Origin: Sphingobium sp. WTD-1
GTDB taxonomy: Bacteria > Pseudomonadota > Alphaproteobacteria > Sphingomonadales > Sphingomonadaceae
Assembly (NCBI RefSeq): GCF_030128825.1
Contig: NZ_CP119127.1
Span: 1,984,001 to 2,048,000, forward strand
Direction: 5' to 3'
Length of the DNA stretch: 64,000 bases
Below the pieces are notes generated by a model. That model was not told the origin of the DNA. It did not search any database and was given only the letters and a program-made list of their open reading frames with translations. Position 1 is the stretch's first letter, and each line of letters opens with the position of its first letter. Below are positions 18,799 to 27,100 of this stretch, piece after piece. The translations under genes and the position numbers were made by a program.

Positions 18799-20103
18799 AT
18801 GGGCGGCACCGGCGTCATCGACCAGTTCCTGGCCGTCTTCACCCGCTACATCGACAGTGGCTTCGGCTTGCTGTCGGGCGAGGTCGCCTTCATCGCAACC
18901 ACGCTGATCGTCATCGACGTGACGCTGGCCGCGCTGTTCTGGTCGATGGGTGGCGAGGACGACATCATCGGCCGCCTCATTAAGAAGACGCTGTTCGTTG
19001 GGGTGTTCGCCTACATCATCGGCAACTGGAACAACCTCGCGCGCATCGTCTTCGAGAGCTTTGCCGGCCTCGGCCTGAAGGCATCGGGCACGGGGTTCAC
19101 GACCGCCGATCTCCTGCGCCCTGGCAAGGTGGCGCAGGTCGGTCTCGACGCGGGGCGACCGCTGCTCGAATCGATCTCCGGCCTGATGGGCTGGATTTCC
19201 TTCTTCGAGAATTTTATCCAGATCGCCTGCCTGCTGTTCGCCTGGGCGCTGGTGCTGCTCGCCTTCTTCATCCTCGCCATCCAGCTCTTCGTCACCCTGA
19301 TCGAGTTCAAGCTGACGACGCTCGCCGGGTTCGTGCTCATTCCGTTCGGCCTGTTCGGCAAGTCCGCCTTCATGGCCGAACGGGTGCTGGGCAACGTCAT
19401 TTCCAGCGGCATCAAGGTGCTGGTACTCGCCGTCATCATCGGCATCGGCTCGACGCTGTTCAGCCAGTTCACTGCCGGGTTCGGCGGGACCGCGCCGACG
19501 ATCGACGACGCGATGGCGATCGTGCTCGCCGCGCTGTCGCTGCTGGGCCTCGGCATCTTCGGTCCCGGCATCGCCAACGGTCTCGTCTCCGGCGGACCGC
19601 AGCTCGGCGCGGGCGCAGCAATCGGCACCGGTCTCGCGGCGGGTGGCATGGTGGCCGCCGGAGGTGCGGCCATCGGTGCCGTCGCATCCGGCGGTGCAGC
19701 TCTCGCCGGAGGGGCCGCCGCTGCCGCCCGCGGCGGTGCGACCCTGGCGGGCGGTGCGACCGCCGCCTATCGGGCCGGAGGCGCATCGGGGGTCGCCAGT
19801 ACCGGCGCGTCCCAGGCCGGGTCTGCCATCGCCAGCCCGTTCAAGCGCGCCGCCGCCTCCATGAAGGACAGCTTCCAGACCGGCGAACGGACCGTCGCTG
19901 GCGAAGCCGCGTCGAACGAGGCTGCTGATGCCACGTCTGACTCTTCGTCGTCCGCCGCCAGCAACGGCCCGCCTGCCTGGGCCAAGCGCATGAAGCGCGG
20001 CCAGCAAGCCTCCCACGGCATTCAGGCCGCCGCCCATGCCGTCAAATCCGGCGACAGCCATGGCGGCGGCTCTTCCGTCAACCTCTGCGAAAGCGACCGC
20101 TGA
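18799..20103 (+). CDS. trbL: Conjugal transfer protein TrbL (VirB6-like)
   Basis: 434 residues from ATG 18799 (MGGTGVIDQFLAVFTRYIDS); the open frame upstream of it shadows trbK-alt. Several membrane segments between about 25 and 270 (for example FAWALVLLAFFILAIQLFVT), then a Gly/Ala-rich low-complexity C-terminus. Polytopic inner-membrane channel component. Confidence 0.93.
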   Translation: MGGTGVIDQFLAVFTRYIDSGFGLLSGEVAFIATTLIVIDVTLAALFWSMGGEDDIIGRLIKKTLFVGVFAYIIGNWNNLARIVFESFAGLGLKASGTGFTTADLLRPGKVAQVGLDAGRPLLESISGLMGWISFFENFIQIACLLFAWALVLLAFFILAIQLFVTLIEFKLTTLAGFVLIPFGLFGKSAFMAERVLGNVISSGIKVLVLAVIIGIGSTLFSQFTAGFGGTAPTIDDAMAIVLAALSLLGLGIFGPGIANGLVSGGPQLGAGAAIGTGLAAGGMVAAGGAAIGAVASGGAALAGGAAAAARGGATLAGGATAAYRAGGASGVASTGASQAGSAIASPFKRAAASMKDSFQTGERTVAGEAASNEAADATSDSSSSAASNGPPAWAKRMKRGQQASHGIQAAAHAVKSGDSHGGGSSVNLCESDR

Positions 20104-20786
20104 TGTTCAAACGACCCTCAACCCATTACGGCAAGACGCCGCAACCCGAGACGCCATACCAACGCGCCGCCCAGGTCTGGGACGACCGCATCGGCTCGGC
20201 CCGCGTCCAGGCCAGGAACTGGCGGCTGATGGCGTTCGGCTCGCTGATCCTATCGGCCGGGCTGTCCGGCGCGCTGGTCTGGCAATCCGCCAACGGCTCG
20301 ATCGTGCCGTGGGTGGTGCAGGTCGATAAGCTCGGCCAGGCCCAGGCCATCGCACCCGCCATCGCCGACTATCGCCCGACCGATCCGCAGATCGCCTGGC
20401 ATCTGGCCCGCTTCATCGAGCAGGTCCGCTCTATCGCGGCCGATGCGATCATCGTGCGGCAGAACTGGCTCCGCGCCTACGAGTTCACGACGGATCGCGG
20501 GGCGATGGCGCTGAACGACTATGCCCGCGTCAACGACCCTTTCACCAAGGTCGGCAAGCAGCAGATCTCTGTCGAGGTGTCGTCCGTGATCCGAGCCTCA
20601 CCCGACAGCTTTCGCGTCGCCTGGGTGGAGCGCCGCTATCAGGACGGGAGCCTCGCTTCCACCGAGCGCTGGACCGCCATCCTCACCATTACCGTCGCGC
20701 CTCCGCGTGACGCCGAAAAGCTCCGGGCCAATCCGCTCGGAATCTACGTTAATGCCATCAACTGGTCGAAGGAGCTCGGACAATGA
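20103..20786 (+). CDS. trbF: Conjugal transfer protein TrbF (VirB8-like)
   Basis: 227 residues. Cytosolic start, one membrane segment (about 40-60) and a VirB8-type periplasmic domain with YARVNDPFTKVGKQQISVEV and WVERRYQDGS. Stop overlaps the trbG start by four bases. Confidence 0.94.
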   Translation: MFKRPSTHYGKTPQPETPYQRAAQVWDDRIGSARVQARNWRLMAFGSLILSAGLSGALVWQSANGSIVPWVVQVDKLGQAQAIAPAIADYRPTDPQIAWHLARFIEQVRSIAADAIIVRQNWLRAYEFTTDRGAMALNDYARVNDPFTKVGKQQISVEVSSVIRASPDSFRVAWVERRYQDGSLASTERWTAILTITVAPPRDAEKLRANPLGIYVNAINWSKELGQ

Positions 20787-21859
20787 TCCGGCCGTCTCAA
20801 CTGACCGCCGGACATCCGGCGAACCCTGTTCACACCATTACGCCTGCACGGAGAGTTGGAAAGGCGGGTTTCCGTAAAGTCGGACTTGCGGTTTTGCTGC
20901 TCTCAGCAACGGCGCTGGCCGGCTGCGCCACGACGCAGAAGCCGCCCGAGATCGCCTATGACGATGCCGCACCCGCCGTGCGGACGGTCGATGCGCCAGC
21001 GCCCGTCACTGTCGTCGAACTGCCGCGTCCGTTGCCGTTGCCCGGCCAGATGAAGCCGGTGGAGCAATCCCGCCGTGCGCCCGAGCCGACCGATCCGGCC
21101 GCCCGCGTCAATCAGGCGAACGCCGCCGCCCGCATTCAGCCTGTCCGCGACGGCTTCATCAACGCCATGCAGGTCTATCCCTACACCGGCGGGGCGCTCT
21201 ATCAGGTCTATACCGCCGTCGGGCAGATCACCGACATCGCGCTCCAGCCCGGCGAAACCCTCGTCGGCTCCGGTCCCGTCGCTGCCGGCGACACCGTGCG
21301 CTGGATCATCGGCGACACGCTCAGCGGTTCGGGGGCGACTCAACAGGTGCATATCCTGGTCAAGCCGACGCGCACCGAGCTGATGACCAACCTCATCATC
21401 AACACCAATATGCGCACCTATCACATGGAGCTGCGCTCGACCGAACGGACCTATATGGCGTCGGTATCCTGGCAATATCCGCAGGATCAGCTCATCGTCC
21501 TACGTCGTCAGAACAGCCAGGCCGAGGCCGCGCAGCCCATCGCCAGCGGCGTCGATCTCGCCAACGTCAACTTCCGCTATGCGATCGAGGGCGACCGCGC
21601 CCCGTGGAGGCCGCTTCGCGCCTTCGACGACGGCCGCCAGGTCTTCATCGAATTCCCGCGTGGCATCGCGCAGGGCGAGATGCCGCCGCTGTTCGTCGTC
21701 GGCCCTGAAGGCAACACCTCCGAGCTGGTGAACTACCGGGTGCGCGGCCGTCATATGATCGTCGATCGGCTGTTCGCTGCCGCCGAACTGCGCTTCGGCA
21801 CGGGCGATACCCAGCGCCGCGTCCGCATCACCCGCACTGACGGGAGGCCGGCATCGTGA
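20783..21859 (+). CDS. trbG: Conjugal transfer lipoprotein TrbG (VirB9-like)
   Basis: 358 residues. A lipoprotein signal peptide (VGLAVLLLSATALAGC) is preceded by about 30 extra N-terminal residues, so translation could start later, although no better start is obvious. The body is VirB9/TrbG-like (periplasmic, with YPYTGGALYQVYTAVGQITD and a C-terminal FAAAELRFG). It joins TrbI in the outer-membrane core complex. Confidence 0.93.
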   Translation: MIRPSQLTAGHPANPVHTITPARRVGKAGFRKVGLAVLLLSATALAGCATTQKPPEIAYDDAAPAVRTVDAPAPVTVVELPRPLPLPGQMKPVEQSRRAPEPTDPAARVNQANAAARIQPVRDGFINAMQVYPYTGGALYQVYTAVGQITDIALQPGETLVGSGPVAAGDTVRWIIGDTLSGSGATQQVHILVKPTRTELMTNLIINTNMRTYHMELRSTERTYMASVSWQYPQDQLIVLRRQNSQAEAAQPIASGVDLANVNFRYAIEGDRAPWRPLRAFDDGRQVFIEFPRGIAQGEMPPLFVVGPEGNTSELVNYRVRGRHMIVDRLFAAAELRFGTGDTQRRVRITRTDGRPAS

Positions 21860-23109
21860 GCGAGATCGATCCCGATAAGAGCGCGAAGCCAGAACCGACG
21901 CCGGAGCCGTCTGACGACGATGCCCGCCCGCTGACCGGCGAACCCGTCGTACCGATGCGGCTGCGCGCCGAACCGCCGCGCGTCACCCGGTTGTCGCGGA
22001 AGGTTCTGGCCGGTCTCGGTCTGGTCAGCAGCCTCAGTATTGGCGGCGCGTTGATCTATGCGCTCCAGACCCGCGATGGCGGCGGCGGAAACACCGAACT
22101 CCATTCGACCGAGAATCGCGCGACCGCCGATGGTCTCGCCGGCCTGCCCAAGGACTATACCGGTCCTGTCCTCGGCCCGGCTTTGCCCGGCGATCTCGGT
22201 CGGCCGATCCTCGATGCGCAGAACCGTGGCCAGCCCGTGCCCGGGCCGGGTATCGGCACACCAGCCGCGACACCGCCGGGCCTCAGCGCCGAGGAACAAC
22301 GCAGGTTACAGGAGATCGAAGCGGCGCGGACCGGGCGGCTCTTTGCATCGACGGAGACGCGGAATACCGGACAGCCAGCCACCACGACCCCCAATGCCAC
22401 AGCGCCCATGCCGGACCTGACCAGCCTAGGTCTCGCGCCGCAGCCGACGACGCCCACAGCTCAGGACCGGCAAACAGCCTTTCTCGACCAGGGGGCCGAT
22501 CGGCGCACCGTTGCGCCGGATCGCGTTGCCGCGCCGGCGTCGCCGAACATCCTTCAAGCCGGCGCGGTCATTCCGGCCGCGCTCATCACCGGCATCCGTT
22601 CCGATCTGCCGGGCCAGATCACCGCCCAGGTCACGGAGAACGTCTATGACAGCCCCACGGGCCGCATCCTGCTGGTGCCACAGGGCACGCGGTTGCTCGG
22701 CCAGTATGACAATGGCGTCGGCTTCGGTCAGCGCCGCGTCCTGCTGGCCTGGAACCGCCTCATCATGCCCGACGGCCGCTCGATCGTGCTGGAACGCCAG
22801 CCGGGTGCGGACGCCGAAGGTTATGCCGGGCTGGAGGATGGCGTCGATTATCATTGGGGCGAACTGTTCAAGGCGGCGGCGCTTTCGACATTGCTCAGCA
22901 TCGGCGCCAACACGGGATCGTCCGGTGACGAGAGCGATCTCCTCAGCGCCATCCGCGACGGCGCATCCGACAGCATCGGTCAGACCGGCCGGCAGATCGT
23001 CCAGCGCCAACTCAACATCGCCCCGACACTGACCATCCGGCCGGGTTTCCCCGTCCGCGTCATCGTCACCCGCGATCTTGTGCTCGAACCCTATGGAGCC
23101 ACGCCATGA
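21856..23109 (+). CDS. trbI: Conjugal transfer protein TrbI (VirB10-like)
   Basis: 417 residues with GTG start overlapping the trbG stop (GTGA). Proline-rich cytosolic N-terminus, one membrane segment (about 50-68), proline-rich periplasmic linker, and a C-terminal VirB10 domain (TGIRSDLPGQITAQVTENVY, LLVPQGTRLLGQYDNGVGFG, then IRPGFPVRVIVTRDLVL). Energy-transducing core component spanning both membranes. Confidence 0.95.
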   Translation: MSEIDPDKSAKPEPTPEPSDDDARPLTGEPVVPMRLRAEPPRVTRLSRKVLAGLGLVSSLSIGGALIYALQTRDGGGGNTELHSTENRATADGLAGLPKDYTGPVLGPALPGDLGRPILDAQNRGQPVPGPGIGTPAATPPGLSAEEQRRLQEIEAARTGRLFASTETRNTGQPATTTPNATAPMPDLTSLGLAPQPTTPTAQDRQTAFLDQGADRRTVAPDRVAAPASPNILQAGAVIPAALITGIRSDLPGQITAQVTENVYDSPTGRILLVPQGTRLLGQYDNGVGFGQRRVLLAWNRLIMPDGRSIVLERQPGADAEGYAGLEDGVDYHWGELFKAAALSTLLSIGANTGSSGDESDLLSAIRDGASDSIGQTGRQIVQRQLNIAPTLTIRPGFPVRVIVTRDLVLEPYGATP

Positions 23110-23348
23110 CGAAGCTGAAGCTCGGCCCGATCACTGAGACCAAGCCGGTGAAGGTGACGGTGGAACTACCCGCTGACCTGCATCGGGATCTAACCGCCTA
23201 TGCCCACGTGCTCGGCCGCGAGAACGGCCATCCGCCGACCGATCCCGTCCGCCTGATCGTGCCGATGCTGGAGCGGTTCATCGCGACTGATCGGGCATTT
23301 GCGAAGGCGAGGCGGACCACGCCGTCGGCCGCAGGCGGGCAATCATGA
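23106..23348 (+). CDS. DUF2274-domain protein of the trb operon
   Basis: 80 residues (MTKLKLGPITETKPVKVTVE...). The pattern TVELPADLHRDLTAYA looks ribbon-helix-helix-like. DUF2274 genes directly follow trbI in many alphaproteobacterial ICEs. Start overlaps the trbI stop by four bases. Probably a small DNA-binding regulator; unproven. Confidence 0.82.
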   Translation: MTKLKLGPITETKPVKVTVELPADLHRDLTAYAHVLGRENGHPPTDPVRLIVPMLERFIATDRAFAKARRTTPSAAGGQS

Positions 23349-23516
23349 TTCCGACGCTCGCCGTTCTTCGCCGGACCGATAGCCAAACACGATCATGGTT
23401 TCGGATCACGCCGTCTTCACAGTCCGCGCGATCCGTTGATGCTGGAAGAATTGCGCGGCGTCGTGGCGAAGGATCGAGCGTCTTTACGGTTGGTCATTTC
23501 ACAGAATGCGGTTCCC

Positions 23517-23780
23517 ATGTCCCGGCGCAGCACTGATCGCCCGCGACGCCGGCTCCGTGTCGTGTCCGGCGCTCTGCCCGACGACCTCTACGACTATATC
23601 CCGCCGGACGAGATCGGGACGCCAGCCCCACCCATCGGCCGCCCGCCCAAGCACGATGTCGAATCCTGGACCGTGACCGACGACTGGCCGGAGCGCGTTC
23701 CAGTGACGGAGGCCGAGATCGACTTGTTCGAGGCATGGTTCGGCGACATCTTCGACGAATTGTTCGGGCCGTCCCGCTGA
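23517..23780 (+). CDS. Conserved hypothetical acidic protein
   Basis: 87 residues from ATG 23517; an in-frame start at 23436 is possible but less natural. A basic N-terminus (MSRRSTDRPRRRLRVV) is followed by an acidic body with DDLYDYIPPDEIGTPAPPIG and EAWFGDIFDELFG. No membrane segment. I associate this motif set with the 3' end of sphingomonad trb clusters but know no function. The 168 bases between it and the DUF2274 gene show no convincing gene. Confidence 0.6.
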   Translation: MSRRSTDRPRRRLRVVSGALPDDLYDYIPPDEIGTPAPPIGRPPKHDVESWTVTDDWPERVPVTEAEIDLFEAWFGDIFDELFGPSR

Positions 23781-23926
23781 GCCGTGATCGGTTTCGGTGA
23801 AACTCATACGAACATGATCCGTTTGATTTAGTTGCGTTGTGATGATAACTATAAGCGGTGATTAGTCGATCCGCCGCCCGATGCTTTTGCCCGGCCCGGC
23901 GAATGCCAGGACGGAGGCAAAACGCC

Positions 23927-24325
23927 ATGACGACGCTGAAGGTTGGCATCGCCGATCCCGACGAAATGAAGGCCCGCTCGCAGCGGATCGCGCGCGGAGA
24001 GGAGAGGCCGCGCGAGGCCGACCCCAAGATCTGGTTCGCCTCGACCGAATCTTTCGCCCGCATTCTTTCCGCGCCCAATCGCGAGATGTTGCGCATTATC
24101 GCAGAGCAGGCCCCGGGCTCGCTCGACGAACTAGCGGTGCTAACCGATCGGGCCAAATCCAACCTCTCACGCACCCTGAAGACGATGACCGGCTACGGCC
24201 TGATCCGCATGGAGCGCAGCGGCCGAAAGCTCGCGCCGAAGCTCGTCCACGATCGCGTCGTCCTGGACCTGCCGCTGAGACAATCGCGGAAGCGGAACAT
24301 CACGGCAGAGGGAGACCCATCATGA
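23927..24325 (+). CDS. Winged-helix (MarR-like, COG4190-type) regulator
   Basis: 132 residues from ATG 23927, with ACGGAGG upstream. The core FARILSAPNREMLRIIAEQ, SLDELAVLTDRAKSNLSRTL and TGYGLIRMERSGRK is a winged helix like that in HVO_A0114/COG4190-type regulators, which elsewhere often pair with a small toxin gene. No toxin gene is beside it; instead its stop overlaps the serine recombinase start by four bases. It may regulate recombinase expression or act as a directionality factor. Confidence 0.78.
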   Translation: MTTLKVGIADPDEMKARSQRIARGEERPREADPKIWFASTESFARILSAPNREMLRIIAEQAPGSLDELAVLTDRAKSNLSRTLKTMTGYGLIRMERSGRKLAPKLVHDRVVLDLPLRQSRKRNITAEGDPS

Positions 24326-25983
24326 ACGCTGAAACACCCAGCATTGCCACGCGCGCCGCCCTCTATCTCCGCGTCTCGACGACCCGGCAGGCCGAGCATG
24401 ACGTCTCGATCCCCGACCAGAAGCGCCAGGGCGAAGCCTACTGCGTTTCGCGTGGCTACCAACTTATCGATACCTTTGTTGAACCCGGCGCGTCGGCCAC
24501 CAACGATCGCCGTCCCGAGTTCCAGCGCATGATCGAGGCGGGCACGTCCAAGCCCGCGCCCTTCGACATCGTCGTCGTCCACTCGTTCAGCCGCTTCTTC
24601 CGCGATCATTTCGAGCTGGAGTTCTACGTCCGCAAGCTGGCCAAGAACGGCGTCAAGCTGATCTCCATCACCCAGGAGATGGGCGATGATCCAATGCACG
24701 TCATGATGCGCCAGATCATGGCGCTGTTCGACGAGTATCAGTCCAAGGAGAACGGCAAGCACGTCATGCGCGCCTTGAAGGAGAACGCCCGGCAGGGCTT
24801 CTGGAACGGCGCGCTGCCGCCGATCGGCTACCGCATCGTCGCGGCCGAACAGCGTGGGGCCAAGACCAAGAAGAAGCTGGAGATCGATCCGCTGCACGCC
24901 GACACCGTGCGGCTGATCTACCGGCTGGCGCTGGAAGGGAACGGCACCTCCGGCCCGATGGGCGTCAAGGCGATCGTGTCCCATCTGAACGCGCGCCGCA
25001 TCTTCACCCGCGACGGCGGGCGCTGGGGCATCGGCCAGCTTCACCGCATCCTGACGCGGCGCACCTATATCGGCGAGCACGAGTTCAACAAGCGCTCCAA
25101 GACCAAGGAACTGAAACCGATCAGCGAGATCGTCACGGTTCCTGTGCCGCCGCTGATCGACCTTGAGACTTTCGACGCCGTTCAGACGCATCTGAAAGCC
25201 CGCAATCCCAAGGTCACGCCGCCGCGCGTGGTCAGCGGGCCGACCCTGCTCACCGGCATCTGCTTCTGCGCCAAGTGCGGCGGGGCCATGACGATCCGCA
25301 CCGGCAAGGGCGGGCGCTACCGCTATTACACCTGCTCGATCAAGGCGCGGCAGGGCGAGACCGGATGCTCGGGCCGTTCGATCCCGATGGAAAAGCTCGA
25401 CACCATCGTCGCCGGCCATATCGAGGATCGGCTGCTCCAACCCGATCGGCTGGAGGAGGTGCTGTCGTCCGTCCTCGACCGCCGGCACGAGCGGGCCGAA
25501 CGTCGGCAGGAGCATATCGGCGAGTTGAACCGCCGGGCGGCCGAGACCGACCTTCGCCTCAAGCGCCTCTATGACGCGATCGAATCAGGCGTCGCCGATA
25601 TCTCCGATCCGGCGTTGAAAGACCGCATCGCCGGGTTGAAGGCGCTTCGCGACCAGGCGCAGGTGGATGCCGAGCGGGCGCAAGCCACGCTTGAAAGCTC
25701 CGGCAATCAGGCGGTCACGCCGGCTACCGTGCGCCGGTTTGCCGACGTGGCGCGCCAGCGCCTCCGCCTCGACGGGGGCGGTTATCGGCGGGATCACTTG
25801 CGCGCCTTCGCCCAGCGCGTCGAGGTCGCAAAGACCGAAGTTCGCATCATGGGATCGAAAGGAGAGCTACTCCGCACGCTTGCGGCCGTTTCCGGAGGGA
25901 AATCGGCGGGAATCGGCGTGCCCAGCTTGGGACTGAAGTGGCGGAGCGGGAGCCAGCTAAATCAATCGATCAATTGCTTGTAA
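24322..25983 (+). CDS. Large serine recombinase (probable ICE integrase/excisionase)
   Basis: 553 residues from ATG 24322 with GGGAG upstream. Resolvase-type catalytic domain with the nucleophile in LYLRVSTTRQ (Ser19) and the active-site region VVHSFSRFFRD; a recombinase domain (about 175-285); a zinc ribbon (CFCAKCGGAM ... YTCSIKARQGETGC, about 314-350); and a C-terminal coiled-coil (about 375-465). This is the layout of large serine integrases. Its place at the end of the trb cluster suggests it mobilises the ICE and that an attachment site lies close by. Confidence 0.92.
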   Translation: MNAETPSIATRAALYLRVSTTRQAEHDVSIPDQKRQGEAYCVSRGYQLIDTFVEPGASATNDRRPEFQRMIEAGTSKPAPFDIVVVHSFSRFFRDHFELEFYVRKLAKNGVKLISITQEMGDDPMHVMMRQIMALFDEYQSKENGKHVMRALKENARQGFWNGALPPIGYRIVAAEQRGAKTKKKLEIDPLHADTVRLIYRLALEGNGTSGPMGVKAIVSHLNARRIFTRDGGRWGIGQLHRILTRRTYIGEHEFNKRSKTKELKPISEIVTVPVPPLIDLETFDAVQTHLKARNPKVTPPRVVSGPTLLTGICFCAKCGGAMTIRTGKGGRYRYYTCSIKARQGETGCSGRSIPMEKLDTIVAGHIEDRLLQPDRLEEVLSSVLDRRHERAERRQEHIGELNRRAAETDLRLKRLYDAIESGVADISDPALKDRIAGLKALRDQAQVDAERAQATLESSGNQAVTPATVRRFADVARQRLRLDGGGYRRDHLRAFAQRVEVAKTEVRIMGSKGELLRTLAAVSGGKSAGIGVPSLGLKWRSGSQLNQSINCL

Positions 25984-26012
25984 TTGTGAGATAAAATCTT
26001 AGCTGTTCCGCT

Positions 26013-26096
26013 AGATACCATGGATTATACCATGCGGATTATTTTTACCCTCCAGCTGGTCCAAAATGGGATTCGAACCCCACGGTCAGATACCAT
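26013..26096. other. Candidate attachment/junction region with tRNA 3'-end-like remnant
   Basis: After the recombinase stop there is an AT-rich patch with CATGG-ATTATA-CCATG (26019-26034). Then bases 26055-26085 read on the minus strand like a tRNA 3' end: T-stem GTGGG, loop TTCGAAT, stem CCCAT, then TTTGGAC. The rest of a tRNA cannot be traced further right. AGATACCAT occurs at 26013 and again at 26088, bracketing the remnant. I read this as the ICE/prophage junction, with a truncated tRNA left by prophage integration. Which element owns which repeat is not settled. Confidence 0.4.
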
Positions 26097-26107
26097 ATGA
26101 TGGCGCC

Positions 26108-26314
26108 ATGCATCTGAACGACTGGACCCTATGGGCCTCAGCGCAAGAGGTCATAAAGCGGCGGGGCGCCAAGGCGCCGAAATATGCCGCTGCCCAGATC
26201 GCGGAGGCGGAAGCGGCTGGCGATGATGCATCCGCTCGGGCTTGGCGCGAGATCGCCGAGCGGGTCCACCAGCTTATGGATTACAGGACCGGCCGGCCGC
26301 TTAGCCGGCAATAA
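26108..26314 (+). CDS. Small DUF6961-like protein
   Basis: 68 residues from ATG 26108 (MHLNDWTLWASAQEVIKRRG); an upstream in-frame ATG at 26066 lies in the tRNA-like remnant. The pattern W-LWA-A-EV...G..AP.+.A.QI...AGDDASARAWREIAERVHQL matches small DUF6961 proteins I associate with sphingomonads and their prophages. Function unknown. Confidence 0.6.
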   Translation: MHLNDWTLWASAQEVIKRRGAKAPKYAAAQIAEAEAAGDDASARAWREIAERVHQLMDYRTGRPLSRQ

Positions 26315-26362
26315 TGCCCAGCCCTTCTTGATCCCGCCAGCGATGATGCTATCGCCACGGTG

Positions 26363-26403
26363 GATCCTGACCGACGTTTGCAATCGGTTGGTCGGTCAGG
26401 GTC
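26363..26403. repeat. Strong hairpin with repeated arm GTCGGTCAGG
   Basis: CCTGACCGAC (26366-26375) pairs with GTCGGTCAGG (26391-26400) across a 15-base loop, extendable by three pairs including one wobble. The longer string TTGGTCGGTCAGG at 26388 recurs exactly at 26544, so two copies flank the microprotein ORF 26442-26528. Could be a terminator without a U-run, a regulator site, or the scar of a small element. Confidence 0.45.
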
Positions 26404-26441
26404 TCCCATTTCTGGCATAGGATAGGAGGCTCGACAGCCAG

Positions 26442-26528
26442 ATGTCCGAAGTAGTCTTGGACCTAGCAATTTACGTAGTGACCTTTGGCCTGATCATAGG
26501 CGCTTTCATGCAACTGCGCCGTGATTGA
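26442..26528 (+). CDS. Possible 28-residue membrane microprotein
   Basis: ATG 26442 opens a 28-codon frame (MSEVVLDLAIYVVTFGLIIG...) that is one hydrophobic helix with a basic end (QLRRD). AGGAGG lies 12 bases upstream, rather far. Otherwise the stretch 26315-26813 holds no convincing gene, only hairpins. It could be a membrane-active peptide or chance coding. Confidence 0.35.
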   Translation: MSEVVLDLAIYVVTFGLIIGAFMQLRRD

Positions 26529-26765
26529 TAGATAATTCGGCTTTTGGTCGGTCAGGATCGACCTTTCGTGGTTCCCCTTATTGTTGGATCGGATGATCAG
26601 GGATATTTTAGGCTGACCTCAGTGCTGATGACTGCGACGCCCTTTCGAAGTGGAGCGCTGGGGTCACCGCCTCATTCTTTGAGATATTCCGCTTCCTAAG
26701 CGGTGACAGAGTGCCTACCCAAAGCCGTCCCGCGATTCGGTTTTAGACTGCCCGGCTCGTTGGAT

Positions 26766-26814
26766 ACCCCGTCTGCAGTTCAGTTGATTGCGGCCCGCCT
26801 GAGGCAGACGGGGT
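26766..26814. terminator. Hairpin closing the late (lysis) operon
   Basis: ACCCCGTCTGC (26766-26776) and GCAGACGGGGT (26804-26814) are perfect 11-base complements around a 27-base loop. The stop codon of the last minus-strand lysis-region gene abuts the right arm. There is no T-run on the minus strand, so it is either a non-canonical terminator or an RNA-stabilising 3' hairpin. Confidence 0.45.
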
Positions 26815-27002
26815 TACCCTTGAATGTCTTCTTCACGCTTATCCTGCGGCAGCTCCTGGCGAAGTTCAACGTCATCGCGGCGCGCGCCAGGGGCACCACG
26901 AACCGCGCGCACCAGTGCCTTAGCGCCAGCCGCCACATAGCCCAAAGCCTCGAACGCGAGGCCGACCTTGCCGAGCCCGCGCGTGATCTTGCCCAGACCC
27001 AT
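26814..27002 (-). CDS. Small protein of the lysis region, unknown function
   Basis: 62 residues from ATG 27002 (MGLGKITRGLGKVGLAFEAL...), overlapping the preceding stop as TGATG. A weakly hydrophobic N-terminal half (ALGYVAAGAKALVRAV) and a charged C-terminal half (RQELPQDKREEDIQ). Last gene of the leftward late operon. Amphipathic or spanin-like role is conceivable from position only. Confidence 0.6.
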   Translation of the reverse strand: MGLGKITRGLGKVGLAFEALGYVAAGAKALVRAVRGAPGARRDDVELRQELPQDKREEDIQG

Positions 27003-27100
27003 CACCGCACCCTCGTCAGATAGTTCGCCAGGATGCAGGCGCCGAAGCCTGCCACCGCGACGGTGATCCAGAAGACGGTCATGATGTCGATCGCGGTCAT
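27002..27100 (-). CDS. 32-residue single-pass membrane protein of the lysis cassette
   Basis: ATG 27100 overlaps the endolysin stop (ATGA) and its own stop overlaps the next start (TGATG). The peptide (MTAIDIMTVFWITVAVAGFG, then ACILANYLTRVR) is one membrane helix with a basic C-terminus. Tight coupling between endolysin and the 62-residue gene supports that it is translated. Candidate pinholin/antiholin-like accessory. Confidence 0.55.
   Translation of the reverse strand: MTAIDIMTVFWITVAVAGFGACILANYLTRVR

Noticed and set aside
23345-23536. 63-codon frame after the DUF2274 gene
   Set aside because: It overlaps the better supported hypothetical gene at 23517, lacks a protein-like pattern, and only its start overlap with the previous stop favours it.
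24322-25983. Serine recombinase as the integrase of the prophage
   Set aside because: It is oriented with and translationally tied to the ICE 3' genes, and the tRNA-like remnant points to a tyrosine integrase at the other end of the prophage; not excluded, but less likely.
26703-27023. 106-codon frame on the plus strand
   Set aside because: It crosses the terminator hairpin and lies antisense to the coupled lysis-region ORFs.
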